A stretch of 51,205 nt of DNA, taken from contig NZ_AKIY01000039.1 of assembly GCF_000282615.1 (NCBI RefSeq), forward strand, positions 1 to 51,205. The letters run 5' to 3'. This DNA comes from Bradyrhizobium sp. YR681 (lineage in GTDB: Bacteria; Pseudomonadota; Alphaproteobacteria; Rhizobiales; Xanthobacteraceae). Both the position numbers and the translations under genes were made by a program. Each line of letters begins with the position of its first letter. The stretch's first letter is position 1. Positions 8,681 through 17,480 of this stretch are shown here, one piece after another. The notes beneath the pieces were generated by a model, which saw only the letters and a list, made by a program, of their open reading frames with translations, ran no database searches and was not told the DNA's origin.

Positions 8681-10189
8681 ATGTCCGCTGCCATCATTGC
8701 CCCGTCCCGCTTGCGCCCGATCCGCTTGCGACTTGGGCTGGCCGCGCTTGCCGTCAGTGCTTTCAGTGCGTTCGGCAACCCGGCTCAGGCACGTGGACCG
8801 GAGGGCATCGCCGATGTCGCCGAGAAGGTGATCGACGCGGTCGTCAACATCTCGACTTCGCAGACCGTCGAGGCCAAGGGCGGCGGTAGCAACAGCATGC
8901 CGCAATTGCCGCCCGGCTCGCCCTTCGAGGAGTTCTTCGACGACTTCTTCAAGAACCGCAAGGGTCCGGGCGGTGGCAGCAAAGGCGGCGACAACGGCCC
9001 GCCGCGCAAGACCAACTCGCTCGGCTCGGGCTTCATCATTGATACCGCCGGCGTCGTCGTCACCAACAACCACGTCATCGCGGATGCCGACGAGATCAAC
9101 GTCATCCTCAACGACGGCACCAAGATCAAGGCCGAGCTGGTCGGCGTCGACAAGAAGACCGACCTCGCGGTGCTCAAGTTCAAGCCGACCAAGCCGCTGG
9201 TCGCGGTGAAGTTCGGCGATAGCGACAAGCTGCGTCTCGGCGACTGGGTGGTCGCGATCGGCAACCCGTTCAGCCTCGGCGGCACGGTGACCGCCGGCAT
9301 CGTCTCGGCCAAGAACCGCGACATCTCCTCCGGGCCCTATGACAGCTACATCCAGACCGACGCCGCCATCAACCGCGGCAATTCGGGTGGTCCGCTGTTC
9401 AACCTCGATGGCGATGTCATCGGCGTCAACACGCTGATCATCTCGCCGTCCGGCGGCTCGATCGGCATCGGCTTCGCCGTGCCGTCGAAGACGGTCGCCG
9501 GTGTCGTCGACCAGCTCCGCCAGTTCGGCGAGCTGCGCCGCGGCTGGCTGGGCGTGCGCATCCAGAGCGTAACCGACGAGATCGCCGAGAGCCTCAACGT
9601 CAAGCCGCCGCGCGGCGCGCTGGTCGCCGGCGTCGACGACAAGGGCCCGGCCAAGCCGGCCGGCATCGAGCCGGGCGACGTCGTCGTCAAGTTCGACGGC
9701 AAGGACGTCAAGGACCCCAAGGATCTCTCCCGCGTCGTCGCCGACACCGCGGTCGGCAAGGAGGTCGACGTCGTCATCATCCGCAAGGGCCAGGAGGAGA
9801 CCAAGAAGGTCACGCTCGGCCGCTTGCAGGATCCCGACAAGGTGCAGGCCGCGGTGAAGACCGACGAGCCCGCGCCGGAGAAGCCGGTGACGCAAAAGGC
9901 GCTCGGTCTCGATCTCGCCGCGCTGAACAAGGATCTGCGCACGCGCTACAAGATCAAGGACAGCGTCAAGGGCGTGGTCGTCACCAATGTCGACGCCAAT
10001 TCGGATGCCGCCGAGAAGCGCCTCTCCGCCGGCGACGTCATTGTCGAGGTGGCGCAGGAGGCTGTCTCGAGCGGTGCCGACATCCAGAAGCGGGTCGACC
10101 AGCTCAAGAAGGACGGCAAGAAGTCGGTGCTGCTGCTGGTGTCCAACGCCGACGGCGAGCTGCGCTTCGTGGCGCTGAGCGTGCAGTAG
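8681..10189 (+). CDS. degP: DegP/HtrA-type periplasmic serine protease
   Basis: This 502-residue protease-chaperone has a signal peptide (about residues 1-38, ending PAQA), an S1C trypsin-like domain with an intact triad (His131 in TNNHVI, Asp161 in KTDLAVL, Ser235 in GNSGGPL) and two PDZ domains (about 300-390 and 410-500). A Gly/Lys-rich Q-linker lies at residues 93-110 before the catalytic core. It degrades or refolds misfolded envelope proteins. The ATG at 8681 follows GGAGA; upstream extension would bury the signal peptide. Placement after hflKC makes an envelope quality-control block. Confidence 0.95.
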   Translation: MSAAIIAPSRLRPIRLRLGLAALAVSAFSAFGNPAQARGPEGIADVAEKVIDAVVNISTSQTVEAKGGGSNSMPQLPPGSPFEEFFDDFFKNRKGPGGGSKGGDNGPPRKTNSLGSGFIIDTAGVVVTNNHVIADADEINVILNDGTKIKAELVGVDKKTDLAVLKFKPTKPLVAVKFGDSDKLRLGDWVVAIGNPFSLGGTVTAGIVSAKNRDISSGPYDSYIQTDAAINRGNSGGPLFNLDGDVIGVNTLIISPSGGSIGIGFAVPSKTVAGVVDQLRQFGELRRGWLGVRIQSVTDEIAESLNVKPPRGALVAGVDDKGPAKPAGIEPGDVVVKFDGKDVKDPKDLSRVVADTAVGKEVDVVIIRKGQEETKKVTLGRLQDPDKVQAAVKTDEPAPEKPVTQKALGLDLAALNKDLRTRYKIKDSVKGVVVTNVDANSDAAEKRLSAGDVIVEVAQEAVSSGADIQKRVDQLKKDGKKSVLLLVSNADGELRFVALSVQ

Positions 10190-10204
10190 TCGCGGGTCAG
10201 TCTT

Positions 10205-10294
10205 GTAGGGTGGGCAAAGCGAAGCGTGCCCACGCATTTTGGCGAATCGAGAGAGATGGTGGGCACGGCGCAAATGCGCCTTTGCCCACCCTAC
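10205..10294. repeat. Palindromic intergenic element, family 1, copy A
   Basis: The ends are inverted: GTAGGGTGGGCAAAG at the left and CTTTGCCCACCCTAC at the right. The interior holds a second pair, CGTGCCCAC and GTGGGCACG. The same arrangement recurs at 42433-42532. It lies between convergent degP and serB, so its transcript would fold into a long hairpin in either direction and could serve as a bidirectional terminator. Confidence 0.85.
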
Positions 10295-10326
10295 GACCGC
10301 GGAGTGTGTAGCAACGATCGCAGAGG

Positions 10327-11232
10327 CTACGCCTCCACAAACTCCTCGCGCCGATACCCCTGCGCATAAAGCAACGCGGTGAGATCGCCGTGATCGATCC
10401 GCGCCGCGGCCGCAGCCGCCACGGCCGGCTTGGCGTGATACGCCACGCCCAGCCCCGCGGCCTGGATCATCGCGAGATCGTTGGCGCCGTCGCCGACCAC
10501 GATGGAGTCGATGTCGTCGAGATCGAACGATTCCATCAGATCCACCAGCGTCGCGAGTTTTGCTGCGCGCCCCAGGATCGGCTCCTTGACCTCGCCGGTG
10601 AACTTGCCGTCACGCACCACGAGCTCGTTGGCGCGGTTCTCCTGGAAGCCGATTTGTGCCGCGACAGCGCTCGTGAACAGGGTGAAGCCGCCGGAGACGA
10701 GGCAGGTATAGGCGCCGTGGGCGCGCATGGTCGCGACCAGTGCGCGGCCGCCCGGCGTCAGCGTGATGCGCTTGGCCAGCACCTCGTCGACGACGCTGGC
10801 GGGGAGGTCCTTCAGCAGCGCGACGCGCTCGCGCAGCGCCGGCTCGAACTCGATCTCGCCGCGCATGGCGCGCTCGGTGATGCCGGCGACATGGGCCTTC
10901 ATCCCGACGAGATCGGCGAGCTCGTCGATGCATTCCTGGCCGATCATGGTGGAATCCATGTCGGCCAGAAAAAGCTTCTTGCGCCGGACGCCGGCAGGCT
11001 GCACCACGATGTCGATCGGCAGGTCGCCGCGCAGCTCGCGAAGCCGCTGCTCGATGGCGTGACGGTCGGCTTCGAGGTTACTGTCGGCGCCGAAGGGGAT
11101 GTCGACCGCAACCCCGTCGAACAGCCAGTGCGCAGGCGCCGCCTGAGGCAGCACGGCGCGGGCGCCGTCGACGATGGTACTATCGAGCGCGGGATTGTCA
11201 GGGTTGCAGATCAGCGTGGCGACGAGGGACAT
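10327..11232 (-). CDS. serB: Phosphoserine phosphatase
   Basis: SerB catalyses the last step of serine synthesis, removing phosphate from phosphoserine. The 301-residue protein has an N-terminal ACT-like region (about 1-80) and a HAD phosphatase core. The nucleophile Asp91 lies in LADMDST, the Ser/Lys region includes CLVSGGFT, and the metal-binding GDGANDLAM is near residue 250. The start is only 11 nt from the divergent miaA start, so its promoter must overlap the miaA coding region. Confidence 0.95.
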   Translation of the reverse strand: MSLVATLICNPDNPALDSTIVDGARAVLPQAAPAHWLFDGVAVDIPFGADSNLEADRHAIEQRLRELRGDLPIDIVVQPAGVRRKKLFLADMDSTMIGQECIDELADLVGMKAHVAGITERAMRGEIEFEPALRERVALLKDLPASVVDEVLAKRITLTPGGRALVATMRAHGAYTCLVSGGFTLFTSAVAAQIGFQENRANELVVRDGKFTGEVKEPILGRAAKLATLVDLMESFDLDDIDSIVVGDGANDLAMIQAAGLGVAYHAKPAVAAAAAARIDHGDLTALLYAQGYRREEFVEA

Positions 11233-11243
11233 TTGAGGTTTTC

Positions 11244-12185
11244 GTGAGCGAGGGGCATTCCAGCAAGGCCGTGCTTATCGCAGGCCCGACCGCCAGCGGC
11301 AAGTCGGCGCTGGCGCTCGAGCTTGCTCTGAGTGCCGGCGGCACCGTCATCAATGCCGATTCCATGCAGGTCTACCGCGACCTCCGCATCATCACGGCTC
11401 GTCCCGCGCATGGCGATGAGGCGCGTGTTCCGCATCGCCTTTACGGCCATGTCGATGCGGCCGTGAATTTCTCGGCCGGTGCCTGGGTGAGTGACGCGGC
11501 CAAGGCGCTCGAGGAGGCCCATGCCGAAGGTCGGCTACCGATCTTCATCGGCGGGACCGGGCTCTATTTCAAGGCGCTGACGGCCGGCCTCTCCGTGGTG
11601 CCACCGATCCCCGCCGAGATACGCGACGAGGTGCGCGCCCGGCTGGAGCGGAACGGCGTCGAGGCGCTGCATGCGGAACTCGCGCGCCGCGATCCGCGCG
11701 CCGCCGAGCGATTGAACCTGCGCGACCGCACCCGGATCGCGCGCGCGCTCGAAGTGGTCGAGGCAACCGGCCGCTCGCTGCTCGACTGGCATCATGAGGG
11801 CCAGCCGCCGCTGTTGCCGAAAGACAGTTTTCGCGCAGTGTTCCTCGCGCCCGAACGCGACGAACTCTACGCCCGCATCGACGCGCGCTTCGACGCCATG
11901 CTCGGCTCCGGCGCCTTGAGGGAGGTCGAGCGCCTCGCCGCGAGACACCTCGATCCGCTGCTGCCGGCCATGAAGGCCCATGGCGTGCCGGCCCTGATCC
12001 GGCATTTGCGCGGTGAGCTCAGCCTGGAAGAGGCCGCCACGATCGGCCGCGCCGACACCCGCCACTACGCCAAGCGCCAATTCACCTGGTTCAGGCACCA
12101 ATTGCCGGAGTTCGAGTGGGTGAAGTTGGAGGAGGCGAGGGGGTGGCTCGCGACGGTCGCGAACGCGGTGCGTACTCCCGACTGA
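11244..12185 (+). CDS. miaA: tRNA dimethylallyltransferase
   Basis: MiaA adds a dimethylallyl group to A37 of tRNAs that read UNN codons. The 313-residue sequence has the P-loop GPTASGKS (residues 14-21), the [12 protein letters not shown] motif with the catalytic Asp, and [12 protein letters not shown]. The start is a GTG at 11244; no better codon exists before the P-loop. The gene is divergent from serB with an 11-nt gap, so its promoter probably lies within serB. Confidence 0.95.
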   Translation: MSEGHSSKAVLIAGPTASGKSALALELALSAGGTVINADSMQVYRDLRIITARPAHGDEARVPHRLYGHVDAAVNFSAGAWVSDAAKALEEAHAEGRLPIFIGGTGLYFKALTAGLSVVPPIPAEIRDEVRARLERNGVEALHAELARRDPRAAERLNLRDRTRIARALEVVEATGRSLLDWHHEGQPPLLPKDSFRAVFLAPERDELYARIDARFDAMLGSGALREVERLAARHLDPLLPAMKAHGVPALIRHLRGELSLEEAATIGRADTRHYAKRQFTWFRHQLPEFEWVKLEEARGWLATVANAVRTPD

Positions 12186-12279
12186 CGCGCTTTTGTGCTC
12201 GGGTTCCCGATTTTACCTCTCGCCGAACCCCGGGAACACCGCTACACTGCCAAAATCGCGCGGGAACGGCCGCATTGCC

Positions 12280-12307
12280 TTGACATCCAGGCTTTGGCCG
12301 TTATGTT
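12280..12307 (+). promoter_or_regulatory. Promoter of the ilvI leader
   Basis: A perfect TTGACA is followed after 16 nt by TATGTT. Transcription would begin near 12314, about 26 nt before the leader-peptide ATG. This fits an attenuator-controlled transcript. Confidence 0.6.
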
Positions 12308-12339
12308 TCGCGCAACCTTTGGGATGCCGAGCGTCTGCC

Positions 12340-12405
12340 ATGCGCAACATTATTACCAAACTCCTTATCGCCGTCGTACCCAGGCACACCGCCGGGGGTG
12401 GCTAG
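12340..12405 (+). CDS. Branched-chain amino acid leader peptide of the ilvI attenuator
   Basis: This 21-codon ORF reads MRNIITKLLIAVVPR followed by HTAGGG. Seven of residues 4-13 are Ile, Leu or Val (II, LLI, VV), the composition expected of an attenuation leader sensing charged tRNA-Ile/Leu/Val. It lies just downstream of a good promoter and just upstream of a hairpin plus T-tract terminator in front of acetolactate synthase. The Shine-Dalgarno is weak (GAG about 10 nt upstream). It is recognised by composition and position; no family match is claimed. Confidence 0.8.
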   Translation: MRNIITKLLIAVVPRHTAGGG

Positions 12406-12458
12406 CTGCCATCCACATGACAGGCGGTGTGCATGGGGCCCTCTTCGGGGCCTTTTTT
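12384..12458 (+). promoter_or_regulatory. Transcription attenuator of ilvI (pause hairpin and terminator)
   Basis: GCACACCGCC (12384-12393, over the end of the leader peptide) is perfectly complementary to GGCGGTGTGC (12423-12432), giving a 10-bp 1:2 helix. Immediately after, a GGCCC/GGGCC hairpin with a UC-rich loop is followed by six T residues (12437-12458), the terminator. A weaker alternative pairing of 12412-12419 with 12432-12438 would mask the terminator arm and could be the antiterminator. A ribosome stalled at the Val codons (12373-12378) would cover the first arm of the 1:2 helix. Confidence 0.75.
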
Positions 12459-12515
12459 ATTTGCCGAACCCGACACGAACGAAGCCGCTGACAACAGCGC
12501 ATCCGGAGCAAGCCA

Positions 12516-14291
12516 ATGAGCGACAAGAGCCACGATCCGAACCAGATGACCGGCGCCGCGATGATCGTTCGCGCGCTCATCGATCACGGCGTGACCGACA
12601 TTTTCGGCTATCCCGGCGGTGCGGTGCTTCCGATCTATGACGAGATTTTCCAGCAGAGCGAGGTCCAGCACATCCTGGTCCGCCACGAGCAGGGCGCCGG
12701 TCATGCCGCCGAGGGCTATGCGCGCTCGACCGGCAAGCCGGGTGTCGCGCTGGTGACCTCCGGCCCCGGCGCCACCAACATGGTGACGCCGCTGACCGAC
12801 GCGCTGATGGACTCGATCCCGCTGGTCTGCATCTCCGGCCAGGTGCCGACGCATCTGATCGGCAACGACGCGTTCCAGGAATGCGACACGGTCGGCATCA
12901 CGCGTCCCTGCACCAAGCACAATTGGCTGGTGCGCGACGTCAACGATCTCGCAAAAGTCCTGCACGAGGCGTTCTACGTGGCGACCACGGGGCGCCCGGG
13001 CCCGGTGCTCGTCGACGTGCCCAAGGACGTGCAGTTCGCAACCGGCACCTATCATCCGCCGCGCAAGTCCGACGTGCACCGCTCCTACGCGCCGCGCGTG
13101 AAGGGCGATGCGACGCAGATCCGCAAGGCGGTGTCGTTGCTCGCCAATGCAAAACGTCCCGTGATCTACAGCGGCGGCGGCGTCATCAATTCCGGCCCCG
13201 AAGCGACCAAGCTGCTGCGCGAACTGGTCGAGGTCACCGGCTTCCCGATCACCTCGACGCTGATGGGCCTGGGCGCCTATCCGGCGTCGGGCAAGGCCTG
13301 GCTCGGCATGCTCGGCATGCACGGCACCTACGAAGCCAACATGACCATGCATGATTGCGATGTCATGCTGTGCGTCGGCGCGCGCTTCGACGACCGCATC
13401 ACCGGCCGCGTCGATGCGTTCTCGCCGAATTCGAAGAAGATCCACATCGACATCGACCCGTCCTCGATCAACAAGAACATCCGCGTCGACGTGCCGATCA
13501 TCGGCGATTGCGGCAATATCCTCGGCGACATCCTCCAGGTGTTCAAGGCCGAGGCGAAGAAGCCCGACATCAAGGCGTGGTGGCAGCAGATCGCACAGTG
13601 GCGGGCGCGCAACTCGCTCTATTACAAGAAGAGCAACGACGTGATCCTGCCGCAGCACGCGATCCAGAGCCTGTTCGAGGCGACGCGTGGCAAGGATACC
13701 TACATCACGACGGAGGTCGGCCAGCACCAGATGTGGGCGGCGCAGTTCTTCGGCTTCGAGGAGCCGCACCGCTGGATGACCTCGGGCGGTCTCGGCACGA
13801 TGGGCTACGGCCTGCCAGCCGCGGTCGGCGTGCAGGTCGCGCACCCCGACAGCCTCGTCATCGACATCGCGGGCGACGCCTCGGTGCAGATGACGATGCA
13901 GGAGATGTCGACGGCGGTTCAGTACGAACTGCCTATCAAGATCTTCATCCTCAACAACCAGTACATGGGCATGGTGCGGCAGTGGCAGCAGCTGCTGCAC
14001 GGCAACCGCCTGTCGCATTCCTACTCCGAGGCGCTGCCGGATTTCGTCAAGCTTGCGGAAGCCTATGGCGGCGTCGGTCTCCAGGTGCACAAGCCGTCCG
14101 ATCTCGACGGCGCCATCCAGGAGATGATCTCGGTCAAGCGCCCGGTGCTGTTCGACTGCCGCGTCGCCGCGCTCGAAAACTGCTTCCCGATGATCCCGTC
14201 CGGCAAGGCGCATAACGAGATGCTGTTGCCCGAGCAGGCCAACGACGAGGCCACGGCAAAGGCGTTCGCCGGCGGCAAGGCGCTGGTGTGA
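12516..14291 (+). CDS. ilvI: Acetolactate synthase, large catalytic subunit
   Basis: This 591-residue TPP enzyme condenses two pyruvates, or pyruvate with 2-oxobutyrate, in valine/leucine and isoleucine synthesis. Visible features are the N-terminal GYPGGAVLPIYDE segment, the catalytic Glu in RHEQGAGHAAEGYAR, an FAD-binding middle domain and the TPP/Mg motif (GDAS through LNNQYMGM) near residues 450-485. The length matches the family. Control is by the attenuator directly upstream. The regulatory subunit is not adjacent: a dehydratase-like gene is inserted between. Confidence 0.97.
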   Translation: MSDKSHDPNQMTGAAMIVRALIDHGVTDIFGYPGGAVLPIYDEIFQQSEVQHILVRHEQGAGHAAEGYARSTGKPGVALVTSGPGATNMVTPLTDALMDSIPLVCISGQVPTHLIGNDAFQECDTVGITRPCTKHNWLVRDVNDLAKVLHEAFYVATTGRPGPVLVDVPKDVQFATGTYHPPRKSDVHRSYAPRVKGDATQIRKAVSLLANAKRPVIYSGGGVINSGPEATKLLRELVEVTGFPITSTLMGLGAYPASGKAWLGMLGMHGTYEANMTMHDCDVMLCVGARFDDRITGRVDAFSPNSKKIHIDIDPSSINKNIRVDVPIIGDCGNILGDILQVFKAEAKKPDIKAWWQQIAQWRARNSLYYKKSNDVILPQHAIQSLFEATRGKDTYITTEVGQHQMWAAQFFGFEEPHRWMTSGGLGTMGYGLPAAVGVQVAHPDSLVIDIAGDASVQMTMQEMSTAVQYELPIKIFILNNQYMGMVRQWQQLLHGNRLSHSYSEALPDFVKLAEAYGGVGLQVHKPSDLDGAIQEMISVKRPVLFDCRVAALENCFPMIPSGKAHNEMLLPEQANDEATAKAFAGGKALV

Positions 14292-14300
14292 GACTTCGAG

Positions 14301-15284
14301 ATGTTTGACCTCAAGGAGCTCGAACGCGCCCACGAGATGGTCGGCACCGCCATGACGCCGACGCCGGCGCACGCCTGGCCGCTGCTCGGCCAGCGCTTGG
14401 GGACGCACGTCGTCGTCAAGCACGAGAACCACACGCCGACCGGTGCGTTCAAGGTGCGCGGCGGTCTCGTCTATCTTGACCGGCTGAAGCGGGAGCGGCC
14501 GAACGTGCCGGGCATCATCTCGGCCACCCGCGGCAATCATGGCCAGAGCCTTGCATTTGCGGCGCGGCGTCACGGCGTGCCCGCGGTGATCTATGTGCCC
14601 AAGGGCAATTCGGTCGAGAAGAACCATGCCATGCGTGCGTTCGGTGCCGATCTGGTCGAGCACGGTGACGATTTCCAGCTGGCGCGGGAGGAGGCCGGCC
14701 GCCGTGCGCAGTTCGAAGGCCTGCATATGGTGCCGTCGTTTCACCCCGACCTCGTGCTGGGTGTCGCGACCTACGCGCTGGAGCTGTTTCGCGCGGCGCC
14801 CGATCTCGACGTGCTCTACGTTCCGATCGGGCAGGGCTCCGGCATCAGCGCCTGCATCCTGGTGCGCGACCTGCTCGGCCTGAAGACCGAAATCGTCGGC
14901 GTGCAATCGACCGAGGCGCCGTCCTATGCGCTGTCATTCGCTGCCGGCAAGGTCGTGACGACCGAGACCAGCAACACGCTGGCCGACGGCGTGGCGACGC
15001 GCTTTCCGGATGCCGATGCCGTTGCGCTCATTTGCAAGGGTGCTTCGCGCATCGTGCAAGTGGCCGATGACGAGGTTGCCGCCGCGATCCGCGCCTACTG
15101 GACCGATACGCATAACCTCGCCGAGGGTGCCGGCGCTGCCGCGCTCGCCGCGGCGCTTCAGGAAAAGACAAAGCTGTCGGGCAAGCGCGTCGGTCTCGTG
15201 CTGTCCGGCGGCAATATCGATTTCGATCTGTTCCGCCGTTGGGTCGGGACGGACGCGCCCGCCGCCCGGCCGGCCATGGCGTGA
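14301..15284 (+). CDS. Threonine dehydratase-like PLP enzyme without regulatory domain
   Basis: This 327-residue fold-type II PLP enzyme has Lys51 in TGAFKVRGG as the Schiff-base lysine and a SATRGNHGQS substrate loop. Threonine deaminase makes the 2-oxobutyrate used by the flanking acetolactate synthase, so an isoleucine role is plausible. There is no C-terminal ACT domain, so feedback by isoleucine is not expected. The phosphate-binding loop reads GQGSG where biosynthetic and catabolic threonine deaminases usually have a GGGGL-type loop. It may therefore be a serine/threonine dehydratase of different specificity. It lies 9 nt after ilvI and 23 nt before ilvH. Confidence 0.75.
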   Translation: MFDLKELERAHEMVGTAMTPTPAHAWPLLGQRLGTHVVVKHENHTPTGAFKVRGGLVYLDRLKRERPNVPGIISATRGNHGQSLAFAARRHGVPAVIYVPKGNSVEKNHAMRAFGADLVEHGDDFQLAREEAGRRAQFEGLHMVPSFHPDLVLGVATYALELFRAAPDLDVLYVPIGQGSGISACILVRDLLGLKTEIVGVQSTEAPSYALSFAAGKVVTTETSNTLADGVATRFPDADAVALICKGASRIVQVADDEVAAAIRAYWTDTHNLAEGAGAAALAAALQEKTKLSGKRVGLVLSGGNIDFDLFRRWVGTDAPAARPAMA

Positions 15285-15307
15285 CGAAGAGAATAGAGGG
15301 GACGACA

Positions 15308-15850
15308 ATGAACCAGCCCGCATCCGCCTATTTCATCGAAGAGCGTCACGACCCCAACGAGACGCACACGCTTGCGGTGCTCGTGCAGAACGAGCCCGGC
15401 GTGCTCGCGCGCGTCATCGGCCTGTTCTCGGGCCGCGGCTACAACATCGAGAGCCTCACGGTCTCGGAGACCGAGGCCCAGAAGCATCTGTCGCGCATCA
15501 CCATCGTCACCACGGGCACGCCGATGGTGATCGCGCAGATCAAGCACCAGCTCGATCGCATGATCCCCGTCTACCAGGTCGTCGACATGACCCAGACCAA
15601 GCGCTCGATCGAGCGCGAACTGGCGATGGTGAAGGTGCGCGGGCAGGGCGAGCACCGCGTCGAGGCGCTCAGGCTGGCGGATGCGTTCCGCGCCCGCGTG
15701 ATCGACGCCACCACCGAGAGCTTCGTGTTCGAGATCACAGGCAATACCGACAAGATCAACCAGTTTATCGACCTGATGCGCCCGCTCGGCCTTGTTGAGG
15801 TGTCGCGCACCGGCGTTGCCGCGATCGGCCGCGGGCCCGAAGGGATGTGA
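15308..15850 (+). CDS. ilvH: Acetolactate synthase, small regulatory subunit
   Basis: This 180-residue regulatory subunit activates the large subunit and confers valine feedback. An N-terminal ACT domain (about residues 18-95, with LVQNEPGVLARVIGLFSGRGYNIESL split by the ligand loop) and the C-terminal domain with the conserved VDMTQTKRSIERELAMVKV segment are complete. The ATG at 15308 follows GGGGACGACA; a longer in-frame TTG start at 15239 would overlap the previous gene. Confidence 0.95.
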   Translation: MNQPASAYFIEERHDPNETHTLAVLVQNEPGVLARVIGLFSGRGYNIESLTVSETEAQKHLSRITIVTTGTPMVIAQIKHQLDRMIPVYQVVDMTQTKRSIERELAMVKVRGQGEHRVEALRLADAFRARVIDATTESFVFEITGNTDKINQFIDLMRPLGLVEVSRTGVAAIGRGPEGM

Positions 15851-15853
15851 GCC

Positions 15854-16549
15854 ATGCTGGCGCGCGACTGGTACTACAACGAGCGGAATCGGATGGGCAT
15901 CGGCCCCGCCGTTGCCTCGATCTATGATAACCACGACGACGCCGATTTGCGCGCGCGCGCCGCGTTGAAAATGTTGGGCGTCCAGCGAGGCTGGCGGATT
16001 GCCGATATCGGCTGCGGCAACGGCGTGCTGGCGACCGAAGCCGCGCTGCTGGGTGCGCAAGTCGACGCCATCGACATCTCGCCTGCGATGCTGGCGCTCG
16101 CCGAGATCTATGCACGGGACCGCAAGGCCAAGGTTGCGACGCAGCCGGCCGGCCTGCTCAGCTTTGCTTACCAGCCGGACTCCTACGATCTGATCGTCAG
16201 CGAGTTCACGCTGCACCATCTGCCGGATTTCTGGAAGGTGGTGGCGATGTCGCGGATCTTTCGCGCGCTGAAGCCGGGTGCGACTTTCTACCTGCGCGAC
16301 ATCGTCTATGCCTCGATGCCCGACGCGGTCGAGCGCGACGTCGAGCAATGGGCCGACTTCCACATCAAGAACCATGATTTTTCCCGCGAGAGCGTGGTCA
16401 CGCATATGCGCGACGAATATTCCACCTTCGGCTGGGTGATGGAGCGGATGCTGACCGATGTCGGCTTCGCGCTGATCTCGGTCGACTACCACGCACCGAT
16501 GCACGGCACTTATCTCCTGCGCAAACCGAAAGCCGGCGAGCAAGGCTAG
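15854..16549 (+). CDS. Class I SAM-dependent methyltransferase
   Basis: This 231-residue Rossmann-fold methyltransferase has motif I IADIGCGNGVLATEAA (about residues 48-63), the acidic ribose-binding VDAIDISPAML and post-motif LIVSEFTLHHLPDF. It resembles small-molecule/quinone-type methyltransferases of the Methyltransf_11/25 type. The substrate cannot be inferred. It begins 3 nt after ilvH and so is probably co-transcribed, although a link to branched-chain amino acids is not evident. Confidence 0.85.
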   Translation: MLARDWYYNERNRMGIGPAVASIYDNHDDADLRARAALKMLGVQRGWRIADIGCGNGVLATEAALLGAQVDAIDISPAMLALAEIYARDRKAKVATQPAGLLSFAYQPDSYDLIVSEFTLHHLPDFWKVVAMSRIFRALKPGATFYLRDIVYASMPDAVERDVEQWADFHIKNHDFSRESVVTHMRDEYSTFGWVMERMLTDVGFALISVDYHAPMHGTYLLRKPKAGEQG

Positions 16550-16597
16550 ACACGAATAACAACAGGGCTGCACGACAGGGCAGAACCGGGAATAACA

Positions 16598-17473
16598 ATG
16601 AAGCCGGCCGACATCCTCATCGCCATCGTGGTGGCGATCATCTGGGGACTTGCCTTCGTGGCGAGCCGGATCGCGCTCGACGAGTTTTCGCCGGAGCTGA
16701 TGACGGCGATGCGTTTCACCATCGCCGCGGTGCCGTGCCTGTTCATTCCCAAGCCGAAGGTCGCCTGGTCGCTGCTGATCGCGATCAGTTTTACGCTGTT
16801 TCTCGGCCAGTTTCTGAGTCAGGCCTACGGCATCGCCCATGGCGTGCCGGTGGGCCTGACCTCCGTCGTCGTGCAGAGCCAGGCGCTGTTCACGATCGGC
16901 TTTGCCGCGATCGCGTTCGGCGAGCGGCCGACGCCGGTGCAGACGCTCGGCGTCGCCATCGCGGCAGCCGGCCTGCTGATGATCTGCGGCACCGTCGGTT
17001 ACGATTTCAGCGTCGGTGCCTTTGCGGTGCTGATGATCGCGCCGCTCAGCTTCGCCGTCGGCAATCTCCTGCTGCGCGGCGCGCGCGGCGTGCCGATGTT
17101 CGACCTGTTCGCCTGGCTCTGCCTTGCGACCGCAGTGCCGCTTTTCGCGCTGGCGCTGGTCGTGAACGGGCCGGTGCCGACGTTCCAGTCGCTGATCCAC
17201 ATGTCGCTGACAGGTCTGATCTGCCTGCTGGCGATTGGCGCCATCTCCACCAGCATCGCCTATTGGCTGTGGGGGCGGCTGCTGCGTGATTATCCCGCGG
17301 CCCAGGTGGTGCCGTTCGCGCTGCTGGTGCCGTTCGTCGGCTCGGTCGCGTCCAGCGTCGTGTTCGGCGAACGGTTCGGCCCGCTGCGGCTCGCCGGCAT
17401 GCTGATCGTGATCGGCGGCATCGCGGTGATGGTGCTGGCGCGGCGCCCGCAGATCCTGCCGAAGACGGCGTGA
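16598..17473 (+). CDS. EamA/DMT-family transporter
   Basis: This 291-residue protein has ten predicted membrane helices in two EamA repeats (about residues 5-130 and 145-280). The family exports amino acids or other metabolites and includes YdcZ/RhaT-like and O-acetylserine exporters. It is followed 7 nt later by a LysE-type exporter, so the pair is probably an efflux unit inside the branched-chain amino acid region. The substrate is not identifiable. Confidence 0.88.
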   Translation: MKPADILIAIVVAIIWGLAFVASRIALDEFSPELMTAMRFTIAAVPCLFIPKPKVAWSLLIAISFTLFLGQFLSQAYGIAHGVPVGLTSVVVQSQALFTIGFAAIAFGERPTPVQTLGVAIAAAGLLMICGTVGYDFSVGAFAVLMIAPLSFAVGNLLLRGARGVPMFDLFAWLCLATAVPLFALALVVNGPVPTFQSLIHMSLTGLICLLAIGAISTSIAYWLWGRLLRDYPAAQVVPFALLVPFVGSVASSVVFGERFGPLRLAGMLIVIGGIAVMVLARRPQILPKTA

Positions 17474-17480
17474 GGCGACG

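Noticed and set aside
8360..10273. 637-codon open frame on the minus strand opposite degP
   Set aside because: Low-complexity Asp/Val/Leu/Arg translation; degP on the other strand has full catalytic and PDZ motifs.
10205..10294. CRISPR-like repeat
   Set aside because: A single inverted element, not an array of direct repeats with regular spacers.
12402..14906. 834-codon open frame on the minus strand opposite ilvI
   Set aside because: His/Arg/Asp-rich shadow of acetolactate synthase with no recognisable motif.
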